64,000 nucleotides of DNA from NCBI RefSeq assembly GCF_001956985.1, contig NZ_CP019082.1, positions 4,154,001 through 4,218,000 of the forward strand. The letters are read 5' to 3'. Shown in pieces: positions 1-8,587 of the stretch (the stretch's first letter is position 1; every line of letters starts with the position of its first letter). The translations under genes were made by a program, and so were the position numbers. The notes under the pieces were generated by a model. The model saw only the letters and a list, made by a program, of their open reading frames with translations. It ran no database searches and was not told the origin of the DNA. The stretch is from Paludisphaera borealis (GTDB taxonomy: Bacteria; Planctomycetota; Planctomycetia; Isosphaerales; Isosphaeraceae).

Positions 1-145
1 AGGGATTCGCGGGAAACGGACGTCCCTTTCGTCTATCAGGGATTATTGCGGCGAACCGAGCTTTGACAAGGCTCTGCAAGCTTGATTGAGCGAGCCCATC
101 AAAAGGAACGGATGGGCGGGAAAAGCAACGGCAGGAGGCCGGGTC

Positions 146-964
146 GTGCGTCAATTTTTCTTCGCGATCGTACTCGTGGCGGCGGCCGTCGTCGGCGGCG
201 CGATAGTCAACGGCCCCGGATTTCGGTGGGCCCAGGACCACGTCTTCGACTATATGGGCCTGAAAGACGGCGGCGAGATCGCCCTGGTCGACCTCCCGCC
301 CGCCCCGGGCGACGCGAACGCCGACCCCGCCCCCTCACAACCCCCGACCGGCTCGTCCGACCGCAAAGGTGGGCCGACCGCCGCCGACCGAGCCTCTCGG
401 AAGCCCGATCCGAAGCCGAAGTCGCTGCCCCAGGTCTTCGGCGGGGAGAAACCCGCGCCGACGCCCGAACCCAAGTCACCCGAGCCGGTTGCGTCCGCCG
501 CCCCCCCGACGCCCACGCCCTCGCCGACGCCGGATTCGATCCCGATCCCGCCGGCCCTGGCGGGTCCGGCCGGCGCGCCGGGCCCCGAGCCGAGCGCCCC
601 GCCGGCGCCCCTCGATCCCGGCGTCGCGCCGGCGATCCTCGCCTCGCTCTCGCCGGCCCCCGCCGTCGCCCTGGCTTCGGCGGCCGCGCCAGCCGCTCCG
701 ATTCCGGACGCCCCCGCATCGGGTGGGGGCGACTGGGCCGAGCTGCGCCGCAAACTCAAGGCGCAAGGCGTGACCCGGTATACAATTGAGGGTGAGACGG
801 GGGGGCGCGTCGTGTTCTCGTGTCTGATCCCGCTGGCCGGCAAGCAGGCGGTGTCGCAGCGGTTCGAGGCCGAGGGGGACGACGAGTTCGCGGCCGCGCA
901 GGCGGCGTTGCGACGAATCAACCTCTGGCGGGCGACCCGAACCGCCGCGCCGGCCTCGTCTTGA
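146..964 (+). CDS. Membrane-anchored protein with Pro/Ala-rich linker, unknown function
   Basis: The product has about 272 residues. A hydrophobic helix at residues 3-22 anchors it, a long Pro/Ala/Ser-rich linker follows at about 45-200, and a compact charged domain sits at about 205-268. The architecture suggests an inner-membrane anchor with a C-terminal domain held away from the membrane by a flexible spacer. I chose the GTG at 146 because AGGAGG lies 7 bases upstream, and because the 60 bases back to the alternative TTG at 86 use codons rare elsewhere in the gene (AAA, GGA, GCA). I do not recognise the C-terminal domain, so no function is proposed. Confidence 0.65.
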   Translation: MRQFFFAIVLVAAAVVGGAIVNGPGFRWAQDHVFDYMGLKDGGEIALVDLPPAPGDANADPAPSQPPTGSSDRKGGPTAADRASRKPDPKPKSLPQVFGGEKPAPTPEPKSPEPVASAAPPTPTPSPTPDSIPIPPALAGPAGAPGPEPSAPPAPLDPGVAPAILASLSPAPAVALASAAAPAAPIPDAPASGGGDWAELRRKLKAQGVTRYTIEGETGGRVVFSCLIPLAGKQAVSQRFEAEGDDEFAAAQAALRRINLWRATRTAAPASS

Positions 965-1143
965 GTCGATGTCCCCTGGGGCCCGGCGCGGTCGGGCCGT
1001 CTCGCGAAGCCGCCCAAATCGAGAGGGAGGTGAACGCCGGCGGAAGTCGCCCCCTATAATCGTTATTGAAGTTCATTCGACCTGATCGACGCTACGGGGA
1101 ACCACCCCGACCGGTCGATCTTCAGAAAGGGCCGGGCCGTCCA

Positions 1144-1641
1144 ATGGCCGAGGGATTGCCGTTGCGTCTTCTCCTGATCGTGACAGGCAGTACGCTGCGG
1201 GCCGAGCAAATGGACCGCCCGCTCGCCTACTACCTGAAACAGCGCATCGAGCAGGCGCTGGCCTCCGGCCCGTACGACGACGTCTCGGATTACCACGTCC
1301 AGGTCGTCGCCGACTTCCGCTGGATTCAAGACGAGGGCCTGCACGAGATGGCGACGATCTCGCTCGGCGGCCCCGGCGTCAACGAGCTGGCCCATCGCTG
1401 GCTGGAGGAAGTGCCCGTCTCGCTCGCGTACAACGAGCGCTACTTCATCCAGATGGACCCCGACTTGAACGAGCCCCGGGTGAGCATCTGGGGCATGGAC
1501 AACCCGACGACCCAAATTGCGGTCTCCGTGTTCCTCGACCGGTTCCTCCCACGGTTCCTGGAACGTTGCGCCTCGCTCCCCCCGAGCGTCCTCGATTCGG
1601 ACGACGAGGGCGAGCCCGAGATCGAAGCCGACGACGACTGA
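1144..1641 (+). CDS. Conserved hypothetical protein, acidic C-terminus
   Basis: This is a 165-residue soluble-looking protein with no signal peptide or membrane helix. It starts with a short hydrophobic strand (LPLRLLLIVTG), continues with mixed alpha/beta sequence containing the phrases YYLKQRIEQAL and GVNELAHRWLEE, and ends in a very acidic tail. The ATG at 1144 is preferred to the TTG at 1066, because the stretch between reads as non-coding with mixed codon use. The regular alpha/beta pattern suggests a compact single domain. I do not recognise the family and infer no function. Confidence 0.6.
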   Translation: MAEGLPLRLLLIVTGSTLRAEQMDRPLAYYLKQRIEQALASGPYDDVSDYHVQVVADFRWIQDEGLHEMATISLGGPGVNELAHRWLEEVPVSLAYNERYFIQMDPDLNEPRVSIWGMDNPTTQIAVSVFLDRFLPRFLERCASLPPSVLDSDDEGEPEIEADDD

Positions 1642-1824
1642 CCGGACCGGCCAGGCCAGGCCAAGGCCAGACACCCCTCCCGACGCGCACCACGCGACCT
1701 CTCCCTCCCTGTCCCGGACCGCCGCGCCGCCGCTCCCGTCGCCCGCCCGTTTCGATCGCAAATCCATCTCGAACCGACGGCCTCCCTGGGTGATGGGATA
1801 GAGGCCCTGGCTGCAAGTGATTTT

Positions 1825-1887
1825 GTAGCCGGCCTCTGTGAGGCCGGTCTCACGGCCAGCGTCCCCGGGGTCACAGACCCCGGCTAC
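1825..1887. repeat. Intergenic palindrome family E (GTAGCCGG...CCGGCTAC)
   Basis: Two 23-bp palindromic units face each other. The left unit reads GTAGCCGGCCTCTGTGAGG and the right unit, on the other strand, reads GTAGCCGGGGTCTGTGACC. They share the frame GTAGCCGG-N-TCTGTGA-N-CCGG and differ only in compensating stem bases. It lies in the 472-bp gap 1642-2113, where I see nothing else: 1642-1800 is C-rich and non-coding. Confidence 0.7.
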
Positions 1888-2113
1888 CATCGGTCGCCGT
1901 CCGTCGGTTCGTTTCGTTTCGTTGTCATTTCGCCTCAATGCGTCATGACGATGTCGACCATGTCGTAAATTCCCGATAGAGGCCCGCCAGGCGGTCGAGA
2001 GGACCGAGTCCCTTCGATTTCCCGCGCGGCCTGCCGGCCCGAATAATGTGATGAACAGGGGCTTGCGCCCCTCGCTCGCCGACGTTTTGATCCCAAGGAA
2101 GGACTGGGTGATC

Positions 2114-3232
2114 ATGCGGATTCCAGGCCGATCGAGCGGATGGGGGAAACGGGCGTGGACCGAGGTTCGGGGAAACGTCCCCCGGGCCGTCGCGCTCGCA
2201 ACGACGTTGGCGTGGGCCGGCGGCGCCGCGGCCCCGGCGCGAGGGCAAGGGCGGGGGGAGGCGGGGTCGATCGGCCAGCCGACGCGCGTGACGGTCGTCC
2301 GCCGCTCGCTGGCGCAAGACCAGGGGGCGTGGGTGATCGAGTTCGAAATCCGCAACGAGACGGCGGCCGGGATCGTCGTCACGCCCGCCGAACTTGAGGC
2401 GCGCGTCGAGGGCTGGGTGTCGAACTCGCGGGTCGCCAGCCACGCCCGGCCCCGGCCGGCGCGGGTGACGCTGAAGGGGTGCGCGGGGCCGACGGCCGCG
2501 GGGGAGGTGATCGCCTCGAAGGACGAGTCGGCCCACTGCCGCGAGCGCCTGGTGCTGTCCATCTGGAGCGACGACGCGCAGCCCCCCGCGCGGCCCGCCG
2601 ACGGCCTTTCGCCGATCTGCCTGGCCCCCGGGGCGAGCGGCCGGCTGCGGCTGCGGATCGAGCACCAGCACGCGATCCACGGCGATTACGACCCGCTCCT
2701 GGGCGTACGGACGATCGACCTGCGGGTGGGCGAGGAGACGTTCCGCGACGTCGCCGCGCTCGACCGCGAGCACTACCTGGCCCAGCCGCGATCGACCTGG
2801 GCCGAGCCTCCCGAAGACCGCCGCGACCCTCGCCAGTTCGTGTCGGCCCCCGACAGCCTCCACCTCGAAGCGCACGCGCCGGGCCGCCAGTACTACCGGT
2901 TCCCCGACCAGCCGGTCCGCTACGGCGCCCGGATGCGGCTGAGCTTCTGGTACCTGATCGCCGTCGGCACGTCCGGCGAATGCCGCGTCCGATTCTCGCA
3001 GTACAAGGATACGCCGTCGTCGAACCGGATGCTCTCCAGCGGCGGCTTCGATCAAGAGCTGACGAAGGTCGGCCGCTGGACGAAGGTCGAGAAGATCCTC
3101 CACATGGAACCCGAAGCCACCACCGCCGCCCTCGACTTCCGCGTCACCAGCGACGCCAACCTCGGCGAGATGTGGATCGACGACGTCGCCCTCGCCCCCG
3201 TCGCCCCCGACGCCCTCGCCGCCGGGCCGTGA
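2114..3232 (+). CDS. Exported protein with C-terminal carbohydrate-binding-like beta domain
   Basis: The product has 372 residues. The basic N-terminus followed by a hydrophobic stretch (about residues 16-35) ending near AAPARGQG looks like a signal peptide. The middle (about 60-240) resembles an immunoglobulin-like beta domain. The last 120 residues (YYRFPDQPVRY to GEMWIDDVALAP) match the pattern of CBM4/9-type galactose-binding folds, where a WIDDV strand closes the sandwich. AAGGAAGG about 11 bases before the ATG at 2114 supports this start over GTG 2048. A 77-bp piece of a paralogue survives at 5650-5726. The binding partner is unknown; carbohydrate is inference. Confidence 0.6.
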   Translation: MRIPGRSSGWGKRAWTEVRGNVPRAVALATTLAWAGGAAAPARGQGRGEAGSIGQPTRVTVVRRSLAQDQGAWVIEFEIRNETAAGIVVTPAELEARVEGWVSNSRVASHARPRPARVTLKGCAGPTAAGEVIASKDESAHCRERLVLSIWSDDAQPPARPADGLSPICLAPGASGRLRLRIEHQHAIHGDYDPLLGVRTIDLRVGEETFRDVAALDREHYLAQPRSTWAEPPEDRRDPRQFVSAPDSLHLEAHAPGRQYYRFPDQPVRYGARMRLSFWYLIAVGTSGECRVRFSQYKDTPSSNRMLSSGGFDQELTKVGRWTKVEKILHMEPEATTAALDFRVTSDANLGEMWIDDVALAPVAPDALAAGP

Positions 3233-3276
3233 CGGGAGGATGATCGGCCGGTCCCGGGACGCGCGCCGTGCAGGGG

Positions 3277-4032
3277 TCAGGCCGTGATCACGTCGACGCC
3301 CAGGTCCCGGAACGGCTGGAGGATGTTTTCACTGGCGGCCGTGTCGGTGATGAGATGGGTCAGGCGGCCGGCGGGCGTGATAAGGTGAGGGGCGACGGTG
3401 CCGAGCTTCTCGCTGGCCGCCAGGACGACGACCCGCGTCGCATGGGCGGCCATCGCGCGCTTGACCTCGGCCTCCTCGCCGTCGAAGCCGGTCACGCCCG
3501 CCTCGGGGTGGACGCCGGCCGCGCCCAGGATGCAGATGTCGGGGCGGAGCAGTCGATAGGCGTCGACCGTCGCGACCCCCACCGCGGCTCTCGCCGACTT
3601 GAAGAGCCGGCCGCCGACGATCACGCCCTCGACTTTCGGCATCTCGGCCAGGGCGGCCGCGGCCGTCAGGCTGTGGGTGACGATTGTGAGCGGCAGGTCG
3701 GGGTCGATCCGATCCAGGACCGCAAAAGGGGTCGTGCCGGCGTCGAGCACCACCAGATCGCCGTGCCTGAGGAGCCGGGCGGCCGCCGCCCCGATCCGGC
3801 GCTTCGCGTCCGTCGACTCCTTCTGCCGGACGTCGTGCTCGATCGACGTCGGCGTCCGGGGAAGCGCCCCGCCGTGGACGCGCTGGAGGAACCCGGCCCG
3901 GTCGAGTTCGCGGAGGTCGCGACGGACCGTGTCTTCCGAAACCCCGAAGCGACGGCTCAGCTCCGACGCCAGGATCTTCCCTTCGTGGCGAAGGACCTCC
4001 AGCATCAGGCGTTTGCGTTCGGCGGTGAGCAT
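3277..4032 (-). CDS. DeoR-family transcriptional regulator
   Basis: The 251-residue length is usual for the family. Residues 1-58 form the DeoR winged helix-turn-helix, with the diagnostic phrases GKILASELSRRFGVSEDTVR and LDRAGFLQRVHGGAL. Residues about 75-235 form the DeoRC sugar-phosphate sensor (VVLDAGTTPFAVLDRI, VIVGGRLF, ILGAAGVHPEAGVTGFD). The ATG at 4032 places the helix-turn-helix at the very N-terminus as in relatives; the open frame runs further upstream but reads as non-coding. It is divergent from an MFS remnant and a HAD phosphatase, so it probably controls that pair in response to a phosphorylated sugar. That target is inferred from position. Confidence 0.9.
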   Translation of the reverse strand: MLTAERKRLMLEVLRHEGKILASELSRRFGVSEDTVRRDLRELDRAGFLQRVHGGALPRTPTSIEHDVRQKESTDAKRRIGAAAARLLRHGDLVVLDAGTTPFAVLDRIDPDLPLTIVTHSLTAAAALAEMPKVEGVIVGGRLFKSARAAVGVATVDAYRLLRPDICILGAAGVHPEAGVTGFDGEEAEVKRAMAAHATRVVVLAASEKLGTVAPHLITPAGRLTHLITDTAASENILQPFRDLGVDVITA

Positions 4033-4257
4033 GGGATCGTCCGAAATTCGTCCTCGACTCTCCAACTTGCCCCGGCAAACCTTGCATCTGCCGACTTCTT
4101 CGTCAATTCTGCACGAAATTGCGGCACTCCGCACGAAGATTTTGTGAATTCGAGCAAGATCGCCTTGAGCCGAAGGCTTCACCGCGTAAAATCGATATGA
4201 ATCAAGAAATTTCATGCAAAAGGACGCACCTTCAAGCAGGCCGAGCTTCCCCATCTC
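4033..4257. promoter_or_regulatory. Divergent control region between deoR-type gene and MFS/HAD genes
   Basis: This 225-bp region is AT-richer than its surroundings and must hold promoters for both directions. CGAAATTCG at about 4042-4050 is a perfect palindrome. CAATTCTGCACGAAATTG at about 4104-4121 is an imperfect one, and the word GCACGAA occurs twice about 20 bases apart (near 4112 and 4132). Such half-sites could be the operator of the adjacent regulator. I cannot test this, and no clear -35/-10 pair stands out. Confidence 0.35.
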
Positions 4258-4818
4258 ATGGACGCCTCAAAAATCCCGCCGTCCCCCGCCTCTTTTCCAA
4301 TCGACCTCTCCGCGGGACGTAAGGCGCGGATCGCCGTTTTCTCCCTGTTCGCGTTGGATGGGATCGCGTTCGGCTCCTGGGCGGCTTATCTGCCCGTGTG
4401 CAAGGCGCGGCTCGGGCTGAGCGACGGCCAGCTCGGCGTCGTCCTCTTCGCGTTGGTCGTCGGCAGCCTGGTGTTGATGCCCGCGACGGGCCGGGCGCTG
4501 GCCCGTTGGAGCAGCCGGACGATCGTCCTCCTCGGCGCGGCGGCATGCTGCGTCACGATCCCGCTCGTCACCGTCGCGGCCATCGCGTCGGTCTCGACCG
4601 TCGGCTGCCTCGGCTTCCTCATCGGGCCTCCGCTCATCGGCGCGGCCAGCCAGTCCGTGGGGCTGGCCTCGGCCCTTCTCCTCGTCGTCCTGTTCGGCCT
4701 GACGATCGCCGCCAGCGCGCGGCTCGTCGAAGATCGCCCGGATCCGGAAAGCCCTTCCTCAAAAGAAAAGAACCTCGAAGAAAGAATCCCTCATGTCCAT
4801 CCCGAACCCATCGTCTGA
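4258..4818 (+). pseudogene. MFS transporter with large internal in-frame deletion
   Basis: The 186-residue product begins like a YbjJ-type MFS permease (ARIAVFSLFALDGIAFGSWA, then CKARLGLSDGQLGVV and GRALARW) and covers helices 1-3. After PLVTVAA it jumps to STVGCLGFLIGPPLIGAA and a final helix, the motif that normally sits at helices 11-12. Full-length relatives have about 390 residues, so roughly 200 central residues are missing with the frame intact. The join falls near residues 104-108 (nucleotides about 4567-4580). Four or five helices cannot form a normal MFS channel, so I call it a decayed gene, although it is still read through into the phosphatase gene, which starts 26 bases before its stop. 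Confidence 0.7.
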
Positions 4819-5632
4819 ATACGCCCTCGCCGCCATCGACATCGACGAAACCCTCCTCGGCCCCGACCACAAGATCGGGCGCGAGAACCGCCGGGCCATC
4901 GAGCGTCTCCAGTCGCTGGGCTGCCGCGTGGTCCTGGCCTCCGGCCGCCGCCACGACAACATGCTGCCTTACTACAGCGAGCTCGGCCTGGACGATTTCG
5001 TCGTCTCGTCGCAGGGCGCCCGGGTCCAGCACTCCAGCACCGGCGAGGTCCTCCACCGGGCCGAGATCGATCCGGCGTCCGCCGCCGAGCTGACGGCGGA
5101 GGGCCTCGCCCGAGGGTTCGCCGTCATGCACTGGTCGGGCGACCGCGTCTTCGCCCAGAGCCCCTCGAAGTGGATCGACGCGTACGAAGAACTGACCGAC
5201 GACCCGGTGGCCTTCGTCGACCTGCGCACGCTCGCCGACCGACCGGCCGAGAAGGTCGTCTGGCTCGGCGACCCGACCCTCGTCGCCGCGACCCGTCCTG
5301 AGATGCACGACCGCCTCACCGGGCGCTTCCTCGTGACGATCACCGAGCACTGGTCGCTGGAGTTCAACGACCCGAAGGCCAACAAGCGCGACGGCGTCGC
5401 GGCGCTCGCTCGACGGTTGGGGATTTGTCGCGAGGCCGTCCTGGCCTTCGGCGACGGCAACAACGACGCCGACCTCCTGAAATGGGCCGGGATGGGCGTC
5501 GCGATGCCGCACGGCCGGCCCTCGGCCCACGCCGCCGCCCGGCTCATCGCTCCTTCCGGCGACCCCGAATCGGCGATGGCCCGAGGCGTCGCGACGGTCC
5601 TCCGCCGACTGGAAGGCGTCATGGTCCCCTGA
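4793..5632 (+). CDS. HAD-superfamily hydrolase, Cof/YidA-like phosphatase
   Basis: The product has 279 residues, typical of Cof-type (IIB) HAD phosphatases. Motif I is DIDETLL at about residues 16-22, with both aspartates present. Motif II is ASGR at about 49-52. The conserved lysine is in DPKANKRDG and motif IV is FGDGNNDADLL. The middle (about 85-190) is the C2 cap that selects the substrate. Such enzymes hydrolyse sugar phosphates or flavin/pyridoxal phosphates in the cytoplasm. The gene overlaps the truncated MFS gene by 26 bp, so translation is probably coupled, and the DeoR regulator lies upstream. The substrate is unknown. Confidence 0.85.
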   Translation: MSIPNPSSEYALAAIDIDETLLGPDHKIGRENRRAIERLQSLGCRVVLASGRRHDNMLPYYSELGLDDFVVSSQGARVQHSSTGEVLHRAEIDPASAAELTAEGLARGFAVMHWSGDRVFAQSPSKWIDAYEELTDDPVAFVDLRTLADRPAEKVVWLGDPTLVAATRPEMHDRLTGRFLVTITEHWSLEFNDPKANKRDGVAALARRLGICREAVLAFGDGNNDADLLKWAGMGVAMPHGRPSAHAAARLIAPSGDPESAMARGVATVLRRLEGVMVP

Positions 5633-5649
5633 TGATCGAATTCCGGCGG

Positions 5650-5726
5650 CCTCGAAGCGCACGCTCCGGGCCGCCAGTACTATCGATTCCCCGACCAGCC
5701 GCTCCGCGATGACGCCCGGATGCGGC
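5650..5726 (+). pseudogene. 77-bp relic of a paralogue of the exported protein at 2114-3232
   Basis: This stretch aligns without gaps to 2863-2939 and matches at 70 of 77 positions by my count. It encodes LEAHAPGRQYYRFPDQP in the same frame as the intact gene. Several of the differences fall at third codon positions, which suggests descent from a once-functional paralogue. The similarity stops abruptly on both sides, directly after the HAD gene and at the 3' end of the opposing methyltransferase gene. Confidence 0.75.
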
Positions 5727-5729
5727 CGA

Positions 5730-6803
5730 TCACGAGTCCGGCGCGGCGATGTAGAAGTAATTCATCGGGTCGTGCGGCAGGCGCTCGACGCGAGCCGGTC
5801 CGAAGCCGGCCTCGCGCAACATCTGCAGCGCCTTCTCCTTGCCCCACATCGCGCCGAGGCCCGGGCCGCCGCACGCGAGCGAGACCGACATGCAGTGCAT
5901 GCAGGAGATGGTATAGAGGAACGGCCCCAAGGGGTGGGCCAAGTCGGTGTGGACGTGGCTCGACCCCGAGATGTCCTGCATGAGGAACGTGCCGCCCGGC
6001 CGCAGCGCCTCGGCGATGTTCCGCAGGACCGCGTCCGGCCGGGCCTGGTCGTGGATGGCGTCGAAGGCGGTGATCAAGTCATACGCCGCCGACTCCCCCA
6101 TCTCCGCGACGTCCCTCACCTCGAACCGGGCGTTCGACAGCCCGCGCCGCTCCGCCTCGCGCCTGGCCGCGACGATGGCTTCCTCCGCGAAGTCGTAGCC
6201 CGCGAACCGGCTTTTGGGGAAGTTCGCCGCCAGTTCATTGACCGCCCGGCCGCTGCCGCAGCCCACGTCCAGGACGTCGATCCCCCCGGCCAGCCGATCG
6301 ACGAGGCCGGGGACCAGCGGCAGGATCTGCTCGGCCAGGGCCGCCACGACCGTCTGGGCGCTCTCCTCGGCCATCACCTCGTGGAACCGGTGGTACGCGG
6401 AATACGGCACGCCCCGGCCGTGTCGGAACGCCTCGACCACCTGGTCCTCGACGTAGCCGAGCACGGCGACGAACTGCATCGCCGCCGCCACGTTGTTCGG
6501 GCTCGACTCCCGCGTCAGCCACGCGGCGTGCTCCGGCGGCAGTCGGTACGTCCCGTCCCCCTCGCGGTACTCGACGACGCCCCCCGTCGCCATCGCGCCC
6601 AGCCACTCGCGCACGTAGCGCTCGCTCAGGACCGCCTCCGACGCGATCCGCTCGCTGGTCGCCGCAGGCAGCCGGGACATGACGTCGAACAACCCGGTGC
6701 GATGACCCATCGAGGCCATCAGGGCGAGCCCCGCGTGGTTGAGGGCCTCGACCATTTTCCGGCCGAATGCGTCCACGCGTTCTTGCTCCAGCGAAACGCC
6801 CAT
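5730..6803 (-). CDS. Class I SAM-dependent methyltransferase with N-terminal winged helix
   Basis: The product has 357 residues. The N-terminal 110 residues form a dimerisation/winged-helix-like region (LSERYVREWLGAMATGGVV) as in the Rv2258c-like family. The Rossmann domain carries motif I VLDVGCGSGRAV at about 175-186, an acidic strand end in FAGYDF, and motif post-I RFEVRDVAEM. The late part has the usual LRPGGTFLMQDI. AGGAG lies 8 bases upstream of the ATG. The substrate is not evident; related proteins act on small molecules rather than nucleic acids. It stands alone, with a hairpin repeat upstream. Confidence 0.85.
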   Translation of the reverse strand: MGVSLEQERVDAFGRKMVEALNHAGLALMASMGHRTGLFDVMSRLPAATSERIASEAVLSERYVREWLGAMATGGVVEYREGDGTYRLPPEHAAWLTRESSPNNVAAAMQFVAVLGYVEDQVVEAFRHGRGVPYSAYHRFHEVMAEESAQTVVAALAEQILPLVPGLVDRLAGGIDVLDVGCGSGRAVNELAANFPKSRFAGYDFAEEAIVAARREAERRGLSNARFEVRDVAEMGESAAYDLITAFDAIHDQARPDAVLRNIAEALRPGGTFLMQDISGSSHVHTDLAHPLGPFLYTISCMHCMSVSLACGGPGLGAMWGKEKALQMLREAGFGPARVERLPHDPMNYFYIAAPDS

Positions 6804-6968
6804 ATGCTCACTCCTGAGTGGTCGTTCGACCTCCCCCGGATATCCATGGCGAGGGCCCCCACGAATCGCCCGCGCATTCGACCATGCATATCATCCACAC
6901 GTTAACGATTCATTCTTCTCGTTTCAACTCATTTGCCATTTTCACCATCGGAACAATCGGAACGCGAA

Positions 6969-7019
6969 ATCCAAACCATCATGACGCCGGGGGCCCCTCG
7001 GCGTCATGATGGTTTGGAT
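6969..7019. repeat. Perfect 21-bp inverted repeat (hairpin)
   Basis: ATCCAAACCATCATGACGCC at 6969-6988, plus one more base, pairs perfectly with 6999-7019 around a 9-base GC loop. It lies 46 bp beyond the stop of the leftward beta-helix gene, so it could stop transcription, but no T-run follows. Its right arm resembles the conserved tail of the family A cassettes (GTCATGRYGGTT), so it may be a tail-only derivative. Confidence 0.7.
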
Positions 7020-7064
7020 CAGATCCATGATCGCGTTCCCGCTCGATCGACGTCCTGACCAGGC

Positions 7065-8432
7065 TCACTTCGGCGCCGGCGATTGCGCCACGGCGGGGCG
7101 GCGGTCGTCCAGGTCGGTGTCGGCCTCGATGTGGTTCTTCTCGATCGTGACCGGGCCGACGCGGGGCTCGACCTGGATGCCGACGGTCTGCGTCCGCTCC
7201 GCGCCGGCGCGGGTGTCGCGGATCTGGTTGCCTTCGAAGACGAGGCTGGCGGCCTCGCCGCGCACGCGGATGCCGGCGGTGCCCGGCTTCCGGCCGTTGT
7301 CCTCGATGACGTTGTCTTCGAGACGGTTACGGTGGGGGGCCATGCCGCTCGTCTCGTCGCGGAAGAAGACGCCGTTCTGGCCGTTGCGGGCGACGTGATT
7401 GCGGCGCAGCAGGTTGTCCGAATCCTTGTGGCCGATCGAGATCCCGAACCGGCCGTTGCCCTCCAGGCGGTTACCCTCGAACAGACCGTGCCGGACGCGC
7501 CAGCAGAGGAACAGGCCGTCGGTCCCGTTGTTCCGCGCGACGTTGTCGCGCACGACGGGGCGCTGCGAGCCGCTGCCGGGGTGGAAGCCGAGGTCGGCGT
7601 TGTCCTCGCTCACGCAATCGGCGACCGTCACGTCGTTCGACTGCTGGAAGCTGATCCCGTCGCCGTTGTACCCGCGCACGACGCAGCCCCGGATGACGGC
7701 GCCGAAGCCACGATAGAAATAGATCCCGGCCCCTCGACAGCCGTTGAGCGGCGGGTTGGTCGCCTTCGATCCCTCGACGACGAGGTTTTCGACGACCGCC
7801 CCCTCGACGTGCGACCCGCTGACGACCGGGAACACCGTGGCGGCCTTCGCATGGTCGGCGACCATGCAGTCGGCCCCGAGCGGCGCGTCGATCGAGAACG
7901 TGTTCCCCCGGGAGCCCGTGATCCGGGCGACGGTGGTGTGGAAGCCGCCGGCGTTGTCGTCCCAGACCGCGACGCCGCCGCCCACGGCGAAGCCCTTCGG
8001 GTCGGCGACCGTGATCTGCTGCTCGCCGTAGTCGCCGTCGATCGCCAGCGCGGAGGTCGTTCCGTCGGCCTTGCGGAGGATCGTCTTCCCCTTGCGCCCG
8101 CGTACCATGACGTGCGACCTCAGGTGGAGCGAGTCGCGCATCAGAAATTCCCCCTCGCCGATCTCGACGATCCCGCCGCCGAGGCCCGCGACGTAATCCA
8201 CCGCCGCCTGGAGCGCCCGGTCGTCGGCGCCGTTGAGATCGCAACCGGCGCGGCCGACCGTCACTGTGGGACGGTTGCTCATATCCGAATGCATCGCGGT
8301 CGGCAGTTGCCGCTCGTCGGGCCTGGGGGCGTGGTCGTCGGCGATCGCCGCTTGACCGAGCCACGACAGCACCAGGGCCAGAGCGGACGCGACGCAACGC
8401 CGCCCGCGTGTCAACGTCGAAAACCTCGACAT
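7065..8432 (-). CDS. Exported right-handed parallel beta-helix protein
   Basis: The product has 455 residues. Residues 1-31 form a signal peptide (basic start, ALALVLSWLG core, cleavage near AIA/DD). The rest shows the short repeating rungs of a pectate-lyase-type beta-helix: GGIVEIGEGEFLMRDSLHL near the N-terminus, then repeated turns such as VVRDNVARNNGTDGL, LFEGNRLEGNGRFGISIG and LLRRNHVARNGQNG. This fold is common in polysaccharide lyases, epimerases and surface adhesins. I see no recognisable catalytic Lys/Arg set, so an enzyme activity is only possible. It probably acts in the periplasm or outside the cell. Confidence 0.8.
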   Translation of the reverse strand: MSRFSTLTRGRRCVASALALVLSWLGQAAIADDHAPRPDERQLPTAMHSDMSNRPTVTVGRAGCDLNGADDRALQAAVDYVAGLGGGIVEIGEGEFLMRDSLHLRSHVMVRGRKGKTILRKADGTTSALAIDGDYGEQQITVADPKGFAVGGGVAVWDDNAGGFHTTVARITGSRGNTFSIDAPLGADCMVADHAKAATVFPVVSGSHVEGAVVENLVVEGSKATNPPLNGCRGAGIYFYRGFGAVIRGCVVRGYNGDGISFQQSNDVTVADCVSEDNADLGFHPGSGSQRPVVRDNVARNNGTDGLFLCWRVRHGLFEGNRLEGNGRFGISIGHKDSDNLLRRNHVARNGQNGVFFRDETSGMAPHRNRLEDNVIEDNGRKPGTAGIRVRGEAASLVFEGNQIRDTRAGAERTQTVGIQVEPRVGPVTIEKNHIEADTDLDDRRPAVAQSPAPK

Positions 8433-8587
8433 GGGTGGGCTCCCTCAGCTTGCTCGTTCGGTGTCAATTATGGCTCGAACCGATCCGTCTCGACTCCGGC
8501 GGCCTCAGTCTACTCCCGTGGCGGTCGCACCGCAAAGACTCCGCGCGGGAAAGAACTTCCGACGTCGCCGGCTCGTTCGGGCCCGCC

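Noticed and set aside
6969-7019. Rho-independent terminator for the beta-helix gene
   Set aside because: The stem is perfect but no T-run follows on the leftward strand, and its arm resembles the family A tail; kept as a repeat.
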